DNA of 64,000 nt from contig NZ_LNNB01000009.1 in NCBI RefSeq assembly GCF_001747895.1, positions 434,001 through 498,000 on the forward strand. Direction: 5' to 3'. Numbering within the stretch: position 1 is the stretch's first letter; the number at the start of each line of letters is the position of its first letter. The position numbers and the translations under genes are program-made. The stretch comes from Staphylococcus equorum. GTDB taxonomy: Bacteria; Bacillota; Bacilli; Staphylococcales; Staphylococcaceae. The notes beneath the pieces were generated by a model. The model saw only the letters and a program-made list of their open reading frames with translations. It was not told where the DNA came from and made no database searches. Shown here one piece after another: positions 32,394-39,864 of the stretch.

Positions 32394-32609
32394 TTATACT
32401 ATTTTAAATTGAATAGCCTCTATATCCTTCTCATATAGCATGTGTGCTTTTTTAGTTTTATCGACAACAAACATTCTTGATATTTGATAACCTTCGGCGT
32501 GTATATCTTCAACGCAATCAAATATACAATCCTCAATGATTTCATTTTTTGTTAAAACTGTTATGACTTCGCCCCTACGTATTTTATCAGTAATTAATTT
32601 TAAATTCAT
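32394..32609 (-). CDS. Hypothetical early protein, 71 aa
   Basis: ATG 32607-32609 (MNLKLITDKIRRGEV) overlaps the TGA of the preceding 44-aa gene as ATGA, so translation is coupled. Soluble, mixed fold. Unknown function. Confidence 0.65.
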   Translation of the reverse strand: MNLKLITDKIRRGEVITVLTKNEIIEDCIFDCVEDIHAEGYQISRMFVVDKTKKAHMLYEKDIEAIQFKIV

Positions 32610-32740
32610 AATACCATATCCCATAACCAATATACACCGGCACCCAATACAGATACTACAAATAATGCTAGTGCAATCATTACGATTACCACAATAATGT
32701 TTATTACCTTATTTTCTATATCACTAAGATTATTTTTCAA
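32606..32740 (-). CDS. 44-aa single-helix membrane protein
   Basis: TTG 32738-32740, after AGTAGGGA, opens MKNNLSDIENKVINIIVVIV and continues with a membrane helix to TGA 32606-32608. Coupled to the next gene by ATGA. Size and layout fit small phage membrane proteins of unknown function. Confidence 0.55.
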   Translation of the reverse strand: MKNNLSDIENKVINIIVVIVMIALALFVVSVLGAGVYWLWDMVL

Positions 32741-32768
32741 TTTATCCCTACTTTCTTGAAAATCAATT

Positions 32769-32796
32769 TTGAAACAGAATGTTTTTATAGTATAAT
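32769..32796 (+). promoter_or_regulatory. Promoter of the 152-aa cargo gene
   Basis: TTGAAA (32769-32774), 16 bp, TATAAT (32791-32796); SD GAAAGGAAGTG follows before ATG 32839. It faces away from the early operon and should be active in the lysogen. Confidence 0.7.
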
Positions 32797-32838
32797 TAAT
32801 TTATACAAATAATAAATGAAAGGAAGTGAAACAACAAA

Positions 32839-33297
32839 ATGGAAATATGGGCTTTTATAATTTCAATAGGTGCCTTTTTAGTATCTGCTTTTACATTCAT
32901 AAGAACGTGGTACGTTAATAAATTTAAAATTGATGTAAAACTAATAAATACTTACGAAACACCGCATCAAGGTTTTTATGCAAAACTACAAATAGAAAAC
33001 AAATCAGCAAGCCAAGTATCAGTAACCGGATTAAGTATTGATGGTATTCAATACAATTCGTCGGGTAAACTAGCTGTACAAGGTTCAGAAATAAACCCAC
33101 CGATTTATAACCAAGTAATACCGGTAGATATTGGTGGATATAATGCCAAAAAGTTTTATGTGCATTTTAGAACCAACAAACGTTTGTACAATTTCGACGA
33201 TGTAGTTAATTTAATTGTTTATACATCACGGGGAAGTCATGAAATTAAAGTGAATATCAAAGACGTTGAAAAACCTTTGGATAAAATATGGGACTAG
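32839..33297 (+). CDS. Membrane-anchored cargo protein, 152 aa
   Basis: One N-terminal membrane helix (IWAFIISIGAFLVSAFTFIR), then a ~110-aa beta-rich domain (GFYAKLQIENKSASQVSVTGLSI; Ig-like strand pattern). It is on plus within the minus-strand early operon, with its own promoter and terminator, which marks it as lysogenically expressed cargo. Candidate superinfection-exclusion or defence protein; no known family recognised. Confidence 0.7.
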   Translation: MEIWAFIISIGAFLVSAFTFIRTWYVNKFKIDVKLINTYETPHQGFYAKLQIENKSASQVSVTGLSIDGIQYNSSGKLAVQGSEINPPIYNQVIPVDIGGYNAKKFYVHFRTNKRLYNFDDVVNLIVYTSRGSHEIKVNIKDVEKPLDKIWD

Positions 33298-33318
33298 ACT
33301 TTTTGTCTAGTCTTTTTT
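33292..33318 (+). terminator. Intrinsic terminator of the 152-aa cargo gene
   Basis: GACTAGAC/GTCTAGTC with a T loop, followed by six T. The left arm covers the stop codon. Confidence 0.9.
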
Positions 33319-33358
33319 ATTTGCTCGATATTTTAAGTTTATCTTTACTCTCTATATA

Positions 33359-33397
33359 TTGATATTCGATTTAACTTTATCTATAGTTAAAGTTAAA
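33359..33397 (+). promoter_or_regulatory. Promoter with overlapping operator, 202-aa cargo gene
   Basis: TTGATA (33359-33364), 17 bp, TATAGT (33382-33387). A 10+10 bp inverted repeat TTTAACTTTA/TAAAGTTAAA (33370-33397) covers the spacer and -10, so this promoter is probably repressible by a dimeric protein. Confidence 0.6.
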
Positions 33398-33428
33398 TAT
33401 AAATATAATTAGACTAGGGGTCGTTAAT

Positions 33429-34037
33429 TTGAACATATCCAATATTCCACCAACATTTTTTAGTTCTGAAGATAATAGAAAACGTATAGAAATAATTAGC
33501 AATATAAACACCGAACGTTTGCTTGAAAATGTAAAAAAAGCCACTACTATCGACACTGATAAAATGATTCAAAATTTTAAAATTGCTACTACTATCGACA
33601 CTGATAAATTAGTAGAATCTGTTAAATTAGCACCTAAAATAAATGAAATTATAAGTAGAAATGATATTCAAGCAATTTCAAATAAATTCTTTCAACAATA
33701 TAACTTTTCAGAGACAATACAAAATTCTGTAATCCGTAATGTATCAAATTCAAAAATTAGATTAGATACATCAAACGGGACTTATAAAATAAAACCAATG
33801 AGTATACCTAATAAAGAAGTGATTAAAGATTACACACCAATTCTCGACTATGCTATAAAATGGAATGAAAGAACGGCGTTCGGTATTGAAGGTGGTTATA
33901 GTTTATATTCACTTATAGGTGATATGCCAACCGAATTTTTCATTTTTATAGGCTTTTTACACCTTTTAATTGCACTTGTACTTGTAAATGCTAAACATAA
34001 TCAAAAGATTAAACTTGAACAAAATGAAAAGGAATAG
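33429..34037 (+). CDS. Cargo protein with C-terminal membrane helix, 202 aa
   Basis: TTG start after AGGGG (8 nt). Residues ~35-65 hold an internal duplication (KKATTIDTDKMIQNFK / KIATTIDTDKLVESVK). The rest is helical, ending with a membrane segment (FFIFIGFLHLLIALVLV) and a short charged tail, so it is a tail-anchored protein. Second gene of the plus-strand insertion; its promoter is separate. Possible phage-exclusion partner of the 152-aa protein. No known family recognised. Confidence 0.65.
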   Translation: MNISNIPPTFFSSEDNRKRIEIISNINTERLLENVKKATTIDTDKMIQNFKIATTIDTDKLVESVKLAPKINEIISRNDIQAISNKFFQQYNFSETIQNSVIRNVSNSKIRLDTSNGTYKIKPMSIPNKEVIKDYTPILDYAIKWNERTAFGIEGGYSLYSLIGDMPTEFFIFIGFLHLLIALVLVNAKHNQKIKLEQNEKE

Positions 34038-34056
34038 TTATCTATTCCTTTATTTT
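34029..34056. terminator. Bidirectional terminator after 202-aa cargo gene
   Basis: AAGGAATAG/CTATTCCTT with TTAT loop, T-rich on plus and a short T-run on minus. It separates the cargo gene from the convergent HTH gene. Confidence 0.75.
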
Positions 34057-34340
34057 CTGTCTAACACATTAACAATATCCCTTACTTGCTTTTGTTGTTC
34101 CTTTGTCATAATTTGCATTTTTCCAATTACTTCGAACATGTCATCACTAATATTCATTTTAAACTTATCATCGACGTTCTCGTGTCGCTTTCTTCCGACT
34201 AAATAATCTATTGATACATCAAAGTAATCAGCCAAAACACTCACTTTATCTACACTAGGTGAGCTTTTTTTCAATTTACCTAGTTGTCCGTTTGATAATC
34301 CTACTTCTCTTTCCAGTTGTGAAAGACTAATCCCGTTCAT
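34050..34340 (-). CDS. HTH regulator with no standard start, 96+ aa
   Basis: An XRE-type HTH (ISLSQLEREVGLSNGQLGKLKKSSPSVDKVSVLADYF, then YLVGRKR) with a helical C-terminus. The first ATG (34340) lacks an SD and cuts into helix 1. In frame upstream is VENVKFEIVKKLCR, whose first codon is GTA at 34380-34382, 10 nt after AGAGGG, right where a start codon is expected. The natural start may be mutated. It converges on the 202-aa cargo gene. Confidence 0.6.
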   Translation of the reverse strand: MNGISLSQLEREVGLSNGQLGKLKKSSPSVDKVSVLADYFDVSIDYLVGRKRHENVDDKFKMNISDDMFEVIGKMQIMTKEQQKQVRDIVNVLDRK

Positions 34341-34410
34341 TCTACAAAGTTTTTTTACAATTTCAAATTTAACATTTTCTACTTTTTACAATCCCTCTTT
34401 TACTCTTAAT

Positions 34411-34608
34411 CTAATTATCCATTATAAGAAACATCATACCGCCAATATAAAGCAACCATACACAAACTAATGCAATTGTGAAAATTACTACTACTTTTGT
34501 ATAACCTCGCTTATATGATTCTTTAAGGTCTTTTACAAACCCAATCGTTTGGTGTAACAAGAAAGCAAACGCTATAGCGCCTACAACGTAAATCAAAACG
34601 TTTAACAT
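34411..34608 (-). CDS. Two-helix membrane protein, 65 aa
   Basis: Helices LIYVVGAIAFAFLLHQTIGF and VVVIFTIALVCVWLLYIGGM, separated by a basic loop (KDLKESYKRGYTK). SD GGGGG before ATG. Early operon, unknown function. Confidence 0.6.
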   Translation of the reverse strand: MLNVLIYVVGAIAFAFLLHQTIGFVKDLKESYKRGYTKVVVIFTIALVCVWLLYIGGMMFLIMDN

Positions 34609-34610
34609 GT

Positions 34611-34823
34611 TTACCCCCTTTTTTTTATTCTTTTTGAAACTTCATTCAGCTTATCTGCATAATATTTTATATTATTTCCAAATTGTTGCATATCCAATTT
34701 AGCTTTTAATTCTACTGAATTTTCAGCCTCGACAATCATATAACTTTCATTCTCTTTTACTTTCTTCGCATCTGCAAATACTTCGCCTGTATCGTGTTCT
34801 GTTTTTTTAACTAAATATTCCAT
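34611..34823 (-). CDS. Hypothetical early protein, 70 aa
   Basis: Starts MEYLVKKTEHDTGEVFADA; charged with a basic C-terminus (SKRIKKRG). Start overlaps the end of the upstream HTH gene by 13 bp. Unknown function. Confidence 0.6.
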   Translation of the reverse strand: MEYLVKKTEHDTGEVFADAKKVKENESYMIVEAENSVELKAKLDMQQFGNNIKYYADKLNEVSKRIKKRG

Positions 34824-35323
34824 TGTGTGACCTCCTTTAATGATTGCTTTGATATATACAGTTTAATCATAGGTCTTATGGTTTCTTTTATAAGTGCTTT
34901 CATATTATCATCTAAAACAACTTTTTTATTGATACCTTCTATTTCTAAATCAAATGTAGCATCATTTGAAATTGAGCTTAATATATAATTTAAATCATTC
35001 TTTTCAGTGTTCTCATTCAATAATTTATACTTGCTTTGCTCAAAATATTTTTCTTTCTTTAATATTTCCATTTTATCTTTTTCAGTATAACCTTCTATGC
35101 GTTCTAACAACTCATTCATAGTTTCAAATTTATCATAACCATATTTAGTAAATGCGTCTGCAATACGAACAACAATATCTGCTTTTGGGGAATTTTGTTT
35201 TCCTTTTTCAATATTATATAAATATGTTCTACTCATTGAAGCATCAACAGACAACTGTCTATTACTTATGTTTACCTTTTTTCTCTTTGTTTTAATAATT
35301 TCGCCTAGATTTTCAGTATTCAT
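34811..35323 (-). CDS. XRE-family HTH regulator, 170 aa
   Basis: N-terminal HTH (~8-60: IIKTKRKKVNISNRQLSVDASMSRTYLYNIEKGKQNSPKA type) with a helical C-terminal half ending YISKQSLKEVTQWNI. SD GGGGGAT. It is larger than Cro-type proteins and may be a secondary early regulator; the operators it binds are unknown. Confidence 0.7.
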   Translation of the reverse strand: MNTENLGEIIKTKRKKVNISNRQLSVDASMSRTYLYNIEKGKQNSPKADIVVRIADAFTKYGYDKFETMNELLERIEGYTEKDKMEILKKEKYFEQSKYKLLNENTEKNDLNYILSSISNDATFDLEIEGINKKVVLDDNMKALIKETIRPMIKLYISKQSLKEVTQWNI

Positions 35324-35336
35324 ATAATCCCCCTAA

Positions 35337-35600
35337 TCAAACCAATTCGTATGTTTTGTGGAATATATCCGGCTTGCATGGATAAACTTCGCCGTTAATA
35401 CCTTTAATGATATAATCGCCTGCATTAACTAACATGTCACCTTCTAGTGTATTTACATACAAATGCTTTTGTAATGTATCATTTTCAAAAACTAATTCGA
35501 TTTGGTCGTTAGACCAATCGTATAAATCGACAATGTTTGTACTGTTTGTGTACTCTACAAACTCAATTTCTATCGGTTTTTTTCTCGCTTTGTTAATCAT
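35337..35600 (-). CDS. PGDYG-type phage protein, 87 aa
   Basis: C-terminal motif NAGDYIIKGINGEVYPCKPDIFHKTYE is the small 'PGDYG' domain common in phage early regions. N-terminus MINKARKKPIEIEFVEYT. Function of the family is not known. Confidence 0.75.
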   Translation of the reverse strand: MINKARKKPIEIEFVEYTNSTNIVDLYDWSNDQIELVFENDTLQKHLYVNTLEGDMLVNAGDYIIKGINGEVYPCKPDIFHKTYELV

Positions 35601-35784
35601 TTTTAGACTCCTTTAATAACTCGTCTGCCTTACTTTTAACTTGCTGTCTTTCAATTTCTGCTACATTGCCATGTGATTCAGTTTCTAGCTTTAAAGATTG
35701 TACAAAGTGCATATTAACCAACCATTTAATAAATGCGTCTTTGTCTTGTATTTCGTCTAATTGTCTTTTTATAACACCTGTCAT
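35593..35784 (-). CDS. Hypothetical early protein, 63 aa
   Basis: Charged helical protein (MTGVIKRQLDEIQDKDAF...), overlaps the next gene by 8 bp. Unknown function. Confidence 0.6.
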   Translation of the reverse strand: MTGVIKRQLDEIQDKDAFIKWLVNMHFVQSLKLETESHGNVAEIERQQVKSKADELLKESKND

Positions 35785-35820
35785 TTACCTAGCACCTCTT
35801 TTAATTTTTCGTATATATCT

Positions 35821-36558
35821 TTAGATTCCTGTTGACCCGAAACCGTTTTGCCCTCTTGCTGTTTCATTGCTAAATTCATCTACTTTCTGTAATTCCGGCG
35901 TCCATATCGGAACGATAACCAATTGAGCTAACTTGTCGCCTTTATTGATTTGGTACTTTTTGCCATTAACTATTTCGAACGGGTTACCATTGTCTATTTT
36001 TCGACCCTTTATATCGTATAACAACGGTTCTTTGCCTCGGTCTAACTCCTCGTTGTTTTGTATTGTATGCCAATCCAAACGCTGTTCATCGTTCTTAATA
36101 TTAATCTTCATATGACCTTGAAAACCGGCGTCAATCTTACCTGTTTCTATTACAAGGTTTGAATCACTGCTTACCCCACTGCGACTTGTAAGTAATCCTA
36201 CATAGCCTTTAGGAATGTTAACGGCTACGTCTGTTTTAATCTTTGTTTTGTCTTGTGGTTCTAATATCTTTGTTTCTGATGCGTATATATCGTAACCGGC
36301 GTCTGTATCATGGTGTCTTTCTGGCATTGTTGCCTTATCACTTAATAATTTGATTTCTAATGTATTGTTCATTGGTTCGCCCTCACATTCATTTTTGTTT
36401 ATTTCATCAAATGCTTTTGCTTTCTTCTCTACCTCTTCAATGTATTCATTTTCAACATACACGAAACCAATTGGACGTGGTGCGCCTCCTTCTACCTCTA
36501 AATCTTCGTTATTCATTAAATTATTACTATCTACGTTAAAAATTGTTTCATCTTTCAT
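35821..36558 (-). CDS. dut: Trimeric dUTPase with N-terminal extension, 245 aa
   Basis: Hydrolyses dUTP. Dut motifs: DAGYDIYA (1), SRSG (2), GKIDAGFQGHMKI (3), GDKLAQLVI (4), RGQNGFGSTG (5). Between 3 and 4 lies the ~30-aa insert (ELDRGKEPLLYDIKGRKID) typical of staphylococcal phage Duts, the type that can derepress SaPI islands. The usual start MNNTLEIK is ATG 36370-36372 with its own SD (GAGGGCG), but the frame is open to ATG 36558 (SD GAGGAGG), adding 62 acidic residues. Both forms may be made. Confidence 0.9.
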   Translation of the reverse strand: MKDETIFNVDSNNLMNNEDLEVEGGAPRPIGFVYVENEYIEEVEKKAKAFDEINKNECEGEPMNNTLEIKLLSDKATMPERHHDTDAGYDIYASETKILEPQDKTKIKTDVAVNIPKGYVGLLTSRSGVSSDSNLVIETGKIDAGFQGHMKINIKNDEQRLDWHTIQNNEELDRGKEPLLYDIKGRKIDNGNPFEIVNGKKYQINKGDKLAQLVIVPIWTPELQKVDEFSNETARGQNGFGSTGI

Positions 36559-36575
36559 TTATTCGTCCTCCTCAT

Positions 36576-36788
36576 TTAACCCATAATATTATCGTTATCT
36601 AATCTATCAATATACTTTCTTGAAGAAACATTTTTATTTCCGGTATTATTTATAGCTTTGCAAATATGATTAGTTGCCACTGTTATTGTTGCAACTATGA
36701 TTAAAGTATCAAATTTGAAATCGTGGTATTTATTCAACCCCTCTTTAAGATTTTGGTATACTTTTTCAAGTTCTAATAAAGAATACAT
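36576..36788 (-). CDS. Hypothetical early protein, 70 aa
   Basis: Starts MYSLLELEKVYQNLKEG; one hydrophobic segment (FDTLIIVATITVATNHI). SD GAGGGCGAG. Unknown function. Confidence 0.6.
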   Translation of the reverse strand: MYSLLELEKVYQNLKEGLNKYHDFKFDTLIIVATITVATNHICKAINNTGNKNVSSRKYIDRLDNDNIMG

Positions 36789-37046
36789 TTACTCGCCCTC
36801 CACATTCATATTCGATTGTATATTGTGTTTTCTAGTTAATTCGTTTTTCTCGTTTCGCAATTGACCGTTCTCACGTTGTAATCTTACGTTTGATGCTCTT
36901 ACAACTGGCAAATCGTCGATTAATGTATCTCGTTCTTCCTTCATCTTTTTATATTCATTCAGCAAAGTATTATAATCATTTTCTAAACTTGATAAATTCG
37001 CTTTTAATTCTTTAACTTGTTGTGTTAATTTTGTTTCATTTTCCAT
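36789..37046 (-). CDS. Coiled-coil protein, 85 aa
   Basis: Almost entirely heptad coiled coil (MENETKLTQQVKELKANL...). SD TAGGAGG. Adjoins the next gene without gap. Structural or partner-binding role possible; unknown. Confidence 0.6.
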   Translation of the reverse strand: MENETKLTQQVKELKANLSSLENDYNTLLNEYKKMKEERDTLIDDLPVVRASNVRLQRENGQLRNEKNELTRKHNIQSNMNVEGE

Positions 37047-37062
37047 TTCGTGAACCTCCTAA

Positions 37063-37290
37063 TTAATAAAGCACTACGCCCAATTCTTTTTCTAATTCAG
37101 CAACACTTACGCTTTCGGCAATCAACTTTTCAAATTGTGGGCTTTCTTCTCGTTTTGATAACCCACTTGCCATACGTCTGAATGTACTTGATTTAATATT
37201 CAACTTTTCTATTACTTCTTTTGCTGTACCCCCACAAATTACTTCATCGCCTTTATAAATCACGTATTCACGTTTTGGTTTGTATGCCAT
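37063..37290 (-). CDS. Small protein with HTH-like helix pair, 75 aa
   Basis: YVIYKGDEVICGGTAKEVIE KLNIKSSTFRRMASG resembles the small 'KEVIEKL' helix pair of phage regulatory ORFs. SD AAGGAGG. Function unknown. Confidence 0.6.
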   Translation of the reverse strand: MAYKPKREYVIYKGDEVICGGTAKEVIEKLNIKSSTFRRMASGLSKREESPQFEKLIAESVSVAELEKELGVVLY

Positions 37291-37302
37291 GTCTAAACCT
37301 CC

Positions 37303-37554
37303 TTACATAAAACTAAATAAATCTAATTGTTCTATTTCATTTTGTTTATAATCTTCTACTTTTGGTACCTCACGATTGTATTCAATTTCATAATCGCCAA
37401 TGAAAAAACCTTCAATTGCTCGTGTGTTGCTGTTTCTGTCTTTGCCTAAGAACATATCAATGTTTCCTGTTTCACGTTTGAAAAACTCTATATATGCTAC
37501 GTCGTTTATACCTACTTCCAATGCTTTATCTTTATTACAAACTTTTTCAATCAT
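37303..37554 (-). CDS. Hypothetical early protein, 83 aa
   Basis: Starts MIEKVCNKDKALEVG and ends with QNEIEQLDLFSF, a QLDLF-like C-terminal peptide similar to beta-clamp-binding motifs (QL.LF). This may let it bind the sliding clamp; otherwise unknown. Confidence 0.6.
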   Translation of the reverse strand: MIEKVCNKDKALEVGINDVAYIEFFKRETGNIDMFLGKDRNSNTRAIEGFFIGDYEIEYNREVPKVEDYKQNEIEQLDLFSFM

Positions 37555-37558
37555 TTTA

Positions 37559-37765
37559 TTACCCCTCTACGCTTTTTAAATTGTTATCAAAGATAATAAA
37601 GTTGTCGTTAATTTCTACTTTGATTCTTCCAATTCTAATTACTGCCGTACAGTCGCCGTCGTTATATATTAGGTCGTCCACAACCCCAAAATGTGATTGC
37701 GAATGACCTTTCTTAACAAACCAAACTTCTTGTTCTTGTATCAGCTCATGTGTTTTTAAGTACAT
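37559..37765 (-). CDS. Hypothetical early protein, 68 aa
   Basis: Beta-rich small protein (MYLKTHELIQEQEVWFVKKG...). SD TAGGAGG overlaps a GTTAC half-site, and operator copy 8 lies 23 bp upstream. Unknown function. Confidence 0.6.
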   Translation of the reverse strand: MYLKTHELIQEQEVWFVKKGHSQSHFGVVDDLIYNDGDCTAVIRIGRIKVEINDNFIIFDNNLKSVEG

Positions 37766-37787
37766 ATAAACCTCCTAACGTTACAAA

Positions 37788-37804
37788 GAAACTTATTACG
37801 TTAC
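37788..37804. promoter_or_regulatory. Palindromic operator copy 8
   Basis: GAAACTTATTACGTTAC, 15 of 17 to consensus, between two early genes; a further half-site CTAACGTTAC lies at 37775-37784. Confidence 0.6.
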
Positions 37805-38023
37805 TCAATATTGCAATAAATCATCTAAACTTATTTGTCCTAATTCATATTCGCTTACAACGTCGAAATTTCGTTTGAATTCTTCCAGTTGATGTTCGGT
37901 TAACATTTCATCTTTGTAGCTTATATTCGTGCCTGTGTGTCCTTTCAAATGGAAATCAATAGCATTTACTTTTATAACTGTCGCTACTTTGTTTCTTGAA
38001 TGGTCGTAAAGGTAAAATTTCAA
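37805..38023 (-). CDS. Hypothetical early protein, 72 aa
   Basis: TTG start 38021-38023 after GGGAGG (8 nt). MKFYLYDHSRNKVATVIKVNA; beta-rich. Unknown function. Confidence 0.6.
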   Translation of the reverse strand: MKFYLYDHSRNKVATVIKVNAIDFHLKGHTGTNISYKDEMLTEHQLEEFKRNFDVVSEYELGQISLDDLLQY

Positions 38024-38025
38024 TG

Positions 38026-38418
38026 TTATACCTCCCTGTCTAAATCTTTATCAAATTCGATTTGTACATCGTGTAATTTTGCCAAATCACTTGTAATTGA
38101 TTCCGTTGGGTCTGTATATCGTGTGACTATATTACCTATCGTGTCTGTTGAAAAATTTACGTTGCTTAATTTTAATACGGCTGTTAACAATTCGTTATAA
38201 TCATAGTCTTTAACTTGATTAAAAATATCTTGCCATTGCTCGTTATTCGTTTCATATGTGACTAGCGCTATTATCTGTGGTGCGTCATTTTGTGGACTAA
38301 CGCTTTTATAGTCGATTGGATAGATTATCGAATGACTACTTATAAAATCATTTAACAAATTTTCAAAGTCTGCCATGTTGTCCGTATATCCACTTATTGT
38401 TTCAACTTGTAAACTCAT
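38026..38418 (-). CDS. Hypothetical early protein, 130 aa
   Basis: Starts MSLQVETISGYTDNMADFEN; acidic alpha/beta protein. SD TAGGAGG. No domain recognised. Confidence 0.6.
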   Translation of the reverse strand: MSLQVETISGYTDNMADFENLLNDFISSHSIIYPIDYKSVSPQNDAPQIIALVTYETNNEQWQDIFNQVKDYDYNELLTAVLKLSNVNFSTDTIGNIVTRYTDPTESITSDLAKLHDVQIEFDKDLDREV

Positions 38419-38429
38419 TTGTTGACCTC

Positions 38430-38921
38430 CTAGAATTGTTTCATCATTTGGTTATATGTGACTTTCCAATACTTACTAAATTTTACTTTTTGAGCTTTGT
38501 CTTGTTTAGTATCATTTCTTAACTCTTTTGCTTTGGTTACATTCTGTTTTTTATTTTCGTTATATTCTTCGATAAACAATCGTTCTTCAAAATCTTCTAT
38601 GTTCTCACTTACTTTTCTTTTTATCGCAACTTCAAAAGGCTCCCCTTTCGCAATGCGTGTATAAATTCGGTTTAAATCAACGCCAATTTCTACTAAATGC
38701 AAATACTGTTCACTTGAAAGATGGTATAAATTACCTTTAACATTCAGTTGCTTATAAATTAATCCGTCGTTTGCCATTTTGAAAGTTCTTGGTAATGATA
38801 TTGTTTCTTCTAGTGACCAACCTTGATTAATTCGTTTGTTAAACATCTTGTTTGTTACGCTGTTATGTTTCATTAGTGCTTTTTGTTCTTCCGTTAATTC
38901 CTTTACTAAGTCTATGTTCAT
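38430..38921 (-). CDS. Hypothetical early protein, 163 aa
   Basis: MNIDLVKELTEEQKALMKHNS, with FNKRINQGWSLEETISLPRT, which looks like a NUMOD-type helix of phage DNA-binding proteins; Lys-rich C-terminal half. SD AAAGGAG. Probably binds DNA, unproven. Confidence 0.6.
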   Translation of the reverse strand: MNIDLVKELTEEQKALMKHNSVTNKMFNKRINQGWSLEETISLPRTFKMANDGLIYKQLNVKGNLYHLSSEQYLHLVEIGVDLNRIYTRIAKGEPFEVAIKRKVSENIEDFEERLFIEEYNENKKQNVTKAKELRNDTKQDKAQKVKFSKYWKVTYNQMMKQF

Positions 38922-38967
38922 TGTTCTTACTCCTTTTATTTCATTTTATATATTTTGTATTTTTAAT

Positions 38968-39471
38968 TTAGAACGGTAAATCGTCATCTTGTATATCAAT
39001 TGGACCATTAGCATTAGCAAAAGGGTTTCCTTGTTGTTGATTACCTTCTGCTTGGTTGTTTTGCTGTTGCCAATTATTTTGCGCTTGTCCTCGCTGTTGT
39101 TGTGGTTGTTGATTGTTAAAGTTGTTTTGCTGTTGTGATTCTTGGTTATTTCTACCTGTATTGATTAACTGAATGTTGTCTGTAACTACTTCTGTTAAAT
39201 ACACCATTTGACCTTCTTTGTTTTCGAATTGTCTTGTTTGCATACGTCCATGAATATTACATAAATCGCCTTTGTTCAAACGGTCATTCGCAATTTGCGC
39301 CGTACCTTTAAAACCTATAACATTTATAAAATCAGCTTGATACTCGCCGTTTTTGTCTTTAAAACTTCTTTGTACTGCAAGCGTAAACCTTGCTACCTGT
39401 ACACCACTTGTTGTTACTTGATATTTAACTTCTTTTGCTAAGCGACCACTTAACGTTACCGAATTAATCAT
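38968..39471 (-). CDS. ssb: Single-stranded DNA-binding protein, 167 aa
   Basis: OB fold (~1-105: INSVTLSGRLAKEVKYQ, RFTLAVQRSFKDKNGEY, DFINVIGFKGTAQIA), Gln/Asn-rich linker, and the acidic tip DIQDDDLPF that recruits partner proteins. Coats ssDNA in phage replication and recombination with RecT. Overlaps the upstream gene by 8 bp. Confidence 0.95.
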   Translation of the reverse strand: MINSVTLSGRLAKEVKYQVTTSGVQVARFTLAVQRSFKDKNGEYQADFINVIGFKGTAQIANDRLNKGDLCNIHGRMQTRQFENKEGQMVYLTEVVTDNIQLINTGRNNQESQQQNNFNNQQPQQQRGQAQNNWQQQNNQAEGNQQQGNPFANANGPIDIQDDDLPF

Positions 39472-39853
39472 TTTTTAATTCCTCCAATTTCATAAAGTTT
39501 TTAAACATTATTAATGTTTTAAGCATTTCTATTTTTTTGTCTGTTTCTTGGTAAATTTTCGAAAGTAAATTTAATACATCATTTTTATTTAGTCGTTCAA
39601 TATTTTTATAATTCGAATTAAATCTTTCGTCATTAACGAATAGACTATAAAGTAAAAGTTTGTTGATTCTGAAATAAGTTTCTTGTTTTTTTAAATCTTT
39701 AACTTTTAAATCTAAGGTTTTTGAAATTGTCTTTTCAGTTTCGTGCACATTTTCAACTTTCCAATTTTCTAACAAGAATTTCAGACCGTCTATACTCTCG
39801 TCTAGTTTGTCTAAAATTAAATCACTTTCTAAATCGTATAATAATTTATTCAC
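39464..39853 (-). CDS. Hypothetical early protein, 129 aa
   Basis: GTG start after TAGGAGG. Helical, Lys/Glu-rich (MNKLLYDLESDLILDKLDES). Coupled to ssb. No domain recognised. Confidence 0.6.
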   Translation of the reverse strand: MNKLLYDLESDLILDKLDESIDGLKFLLENWKVENVHETEKTISKTLDLKVKDLKKQETYFRINKLLLYSLFVNDERFNSNYKNIERLNKNDVLNLLSKIYQETDKKIEMLKTLIMFKNFMKLEELKND

Positions 39854-39864
39854 TTTTTATCCTC

